Source of the DNA: Arthrobacter sp. H35-D1
GTDB lineage: Bacteria; Actinomycetota; Actinomycetes; Actinomycetales; Micrococcaceae
Reading direction: 5' to 3'
Length of the DNA stretch: 64,000 bases
Assembly: GCF_030063185.1 (NCBI RefSeq)
Contig: NZ_JASISP010000001.1
Span: 186,001-250,000 of the forward strand
Both the position numbers and the translations under genes were made by a program. Each line of letters opens with the position of its first letter. Positions within the stretch are counted from its first letter, which is position 1. The notes beneath the pieces were generated by a model that saw only the letters and a list, made by a program, of their open reading frames with translations, did not search any database and was not told where the DNA came from. Shown in pieces: positions 62,983 to 64,000 of this stretch.

Positions 62983-64000
62983 ATGAACGAGAGCAGCAAG
63001 GCCAACGAGCAGGCCGACAACGAAAGCGCTCAATCAGTGTCCGGTGAGCCGTCCGCGAACAATCCGGATCCCTCCGTCGCAGGCGTGGACTACGAGTTTG
63101 CCGAGCCGGAACTCGGTGCTGCGGCAATCAGTGACGATGTAGCCGAGCGCGTTGATCTTGAAGCAGCTGAGGCCGAGGCTGCCCGTGTTGGACAAGAGGC
63201 CAAGCTGGCCGCTCAGGGCCTCTCCACTCCCATGGGCCACGAAATTCCCGCCCCGGACTTCAAGAGCCCCGACTTCCAGGCACCTGCAATTCCCGCACCG
63301 GCGGTTGCCGAACCCGAGTCTGCAGCATCGACCGGGTCTGAGTCGGACCCTGATTCTTCGGCCGAGGATAATGTTGACTGGGATTCAGCCTCGACAGTTC
63401 TGCGCACGGACTTCTCGAAGCCTCCGATCGCCAGCAACCCATGGTCGAAGCAAGCTGGGCAGGGGCATCAAAACGAGCCGGCAACCTCGCCCGAGCAGGC
63501 CAACCCCGTGCAGGCCAACCCCGTGCAGCAGGCGGCTCCCGTGCGGCAAAGCGAACCAGAACCCACGCCCGGAGGCCCAGTGGAAACGCCGGAACAGCCC
63601 GCAACACCCGTTGCGCCGCTGCCGCAGGAAGCCCAGCCGCAGTTCCCTGCCCAGCCGCAGTTCCCTGCCCAGCCGCCCGCGATGCCTGCGCCGCAGTCCG
63701 CATCGCCCGCAGCAGCTGACTCAACCGACCCGGCAGAGACCACCGGTCCGTCCGGGACTGAAGCTGGCACGGCTGCAGCCGCTGGCGCAGGCGCCGCAGC
63801 AGCACACAATGCCCCCGCACCGCATATTGGCGCAGGCATTGACGACGGTCATGGTTGGCGCCGCCCGGAAACCCCTTGGCAGCAATCCGGCACTCCGTGG
63901 CAACCCAAAGCCAATGCCTGGCAGTCCCCATCGCAACTTGCCCGCGGCGAAGAAGAAGCTGCCGCCCGTTCAGCCGCCGCTGCAAGCGGCTCTGCAGCTG
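62983..64000 (+). CDS. Pro/Gln/Ala-rich protein, 3' end beyond the window
   Basis: 339 residues are visible. The first 130 are acidic and Ser/Ala-rich (VDYEFAEPELGAAAISDD), then Pro/Gln-rich with short repeats: QANPVQANPVQ and AQPQFPAQPQFPAQ, coded by tandem 18-base DNA. A Trp-containing stretch RRPETPWQQSGTPWQPKANA follows. No domain is recognisable. Long disordered N-termini of this type precede ParA-like or other domains in some actinobacterial proteins, but the rest is outside. Confidence 0.7.
   Translation, partial: MNESSKANEQADNESAQSVSGEPSANNPDPSVAGVDYEFAEPELGAAAISDDVAERVDLEAAEAEAARVGQEAKLAAQGLSTPMGHEIPAPDFKSPDFQAPAIPAPAVAEPESAASTGSESDPDSSAEDNVDWDSASTVLRTDFSKPPIASNPWSKQAGQGHQNEPATSPEQANPVQANPVQQAAPVRQSEPEPTPGGPVETPEQPATPVAPLPQEAQPQFPAQPQFPAQPPAMPAPQSASPAAADSTDPAETTGPSGTEAGTAAAAGAGAAAAHNAPAPHIGAGIDDGHGWRRPETPWQQSGTPWQPKANAWQSPSQLARGEEEAAARSAAAASGSAA

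Overview
The window is high-GC actinobacterial chromosome, most likely Arthrobacter or a close Micrococcaceae relative. The evidence is the base composition, frequent GTG starts, the lysine-tailed actinobacterial TopA, a DUF3073 gene beside purM, and gene order. From memory, the core order topA / helicase / tad pilus genes / ssd / acs / marP / NUDIX / nth / crp / ridA / DUF4177 / ponA2 / metallophosphoesterase matches the Mycobacterium tuberculosis Rv3646c-Rv3683 block with local rearrangements. I could not run a search, so family calls rest on motifs I can read.

Layout. Bases 1-8.5 kb (minus strand): proC (cut by the window edge), a TIM-barrel isomerase, Ppx/GppA phosphatase, topA, MgtC-like protein and a large methyltransferase. 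Bases 8.5-25.4 kb are an accessory stretch interleaved with a few conserved genes. It holds small VOC-fold proteins, regulators of WYL, AraC, MarR (two) and TetR type, a RibD-like reductase, TPR, TrhO, GNAT and an MrfA/Hrq1-like helicase. It shows clear decay: an internally deleted VOC gene, a C-terminally cut DMT exporter, a multiply deleted MFS exporter, a dead serine resolvase and a dead IS110-type transposase. Bases 25.4-31.2 kb: a compact tad (Flp-type) pilus operon with a DUF4244 pilin and an Ssd/CpaE-like ATPase. Bases 31.3-46.9 kb: a family-A polymerase-like protein, CoA-type NUDIX, endonuclease III, acs, aroQ, MarP-like periplasmic protease, Crp/GlxR, NUDIX, RidA, DUF4177, PonA, metallophosphoesterase and a META lipoprotein. 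Bases 47-51.6 kb: tRNA-Pro(CGG), a methyltransferase, a PhnA-like protein, a DUF6541 membrane protein and an XRE-TPR regulator. Bases 51.7-62.1 kb: purC and purD (minus) and purF and purM (plus) flank a sortase-anchored streptogrisin-like protease, a pro-domain-like lipoprotein, an asparaginase, an SCP2-like protein and a small membrane protein. The end holds DUF3073 and the start of a Pro/Gln/Ala-rich protein.

Working together: DNA topology and repair (TopA, helicase, Nth, polymerase-like protein), the cell envelope (MarP, PonA, tad pilus, anchored protease), acetate use with Crp, and de novo purine synthesis. The most unusual material is non-coding. There is a 32-bp tandem repeat with inverted partners after crp. 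Several long near-perfect 3'-end hairpins share sequence words. A GC-rich palindromic element after purM has a look-alike lying in frame inside purC.
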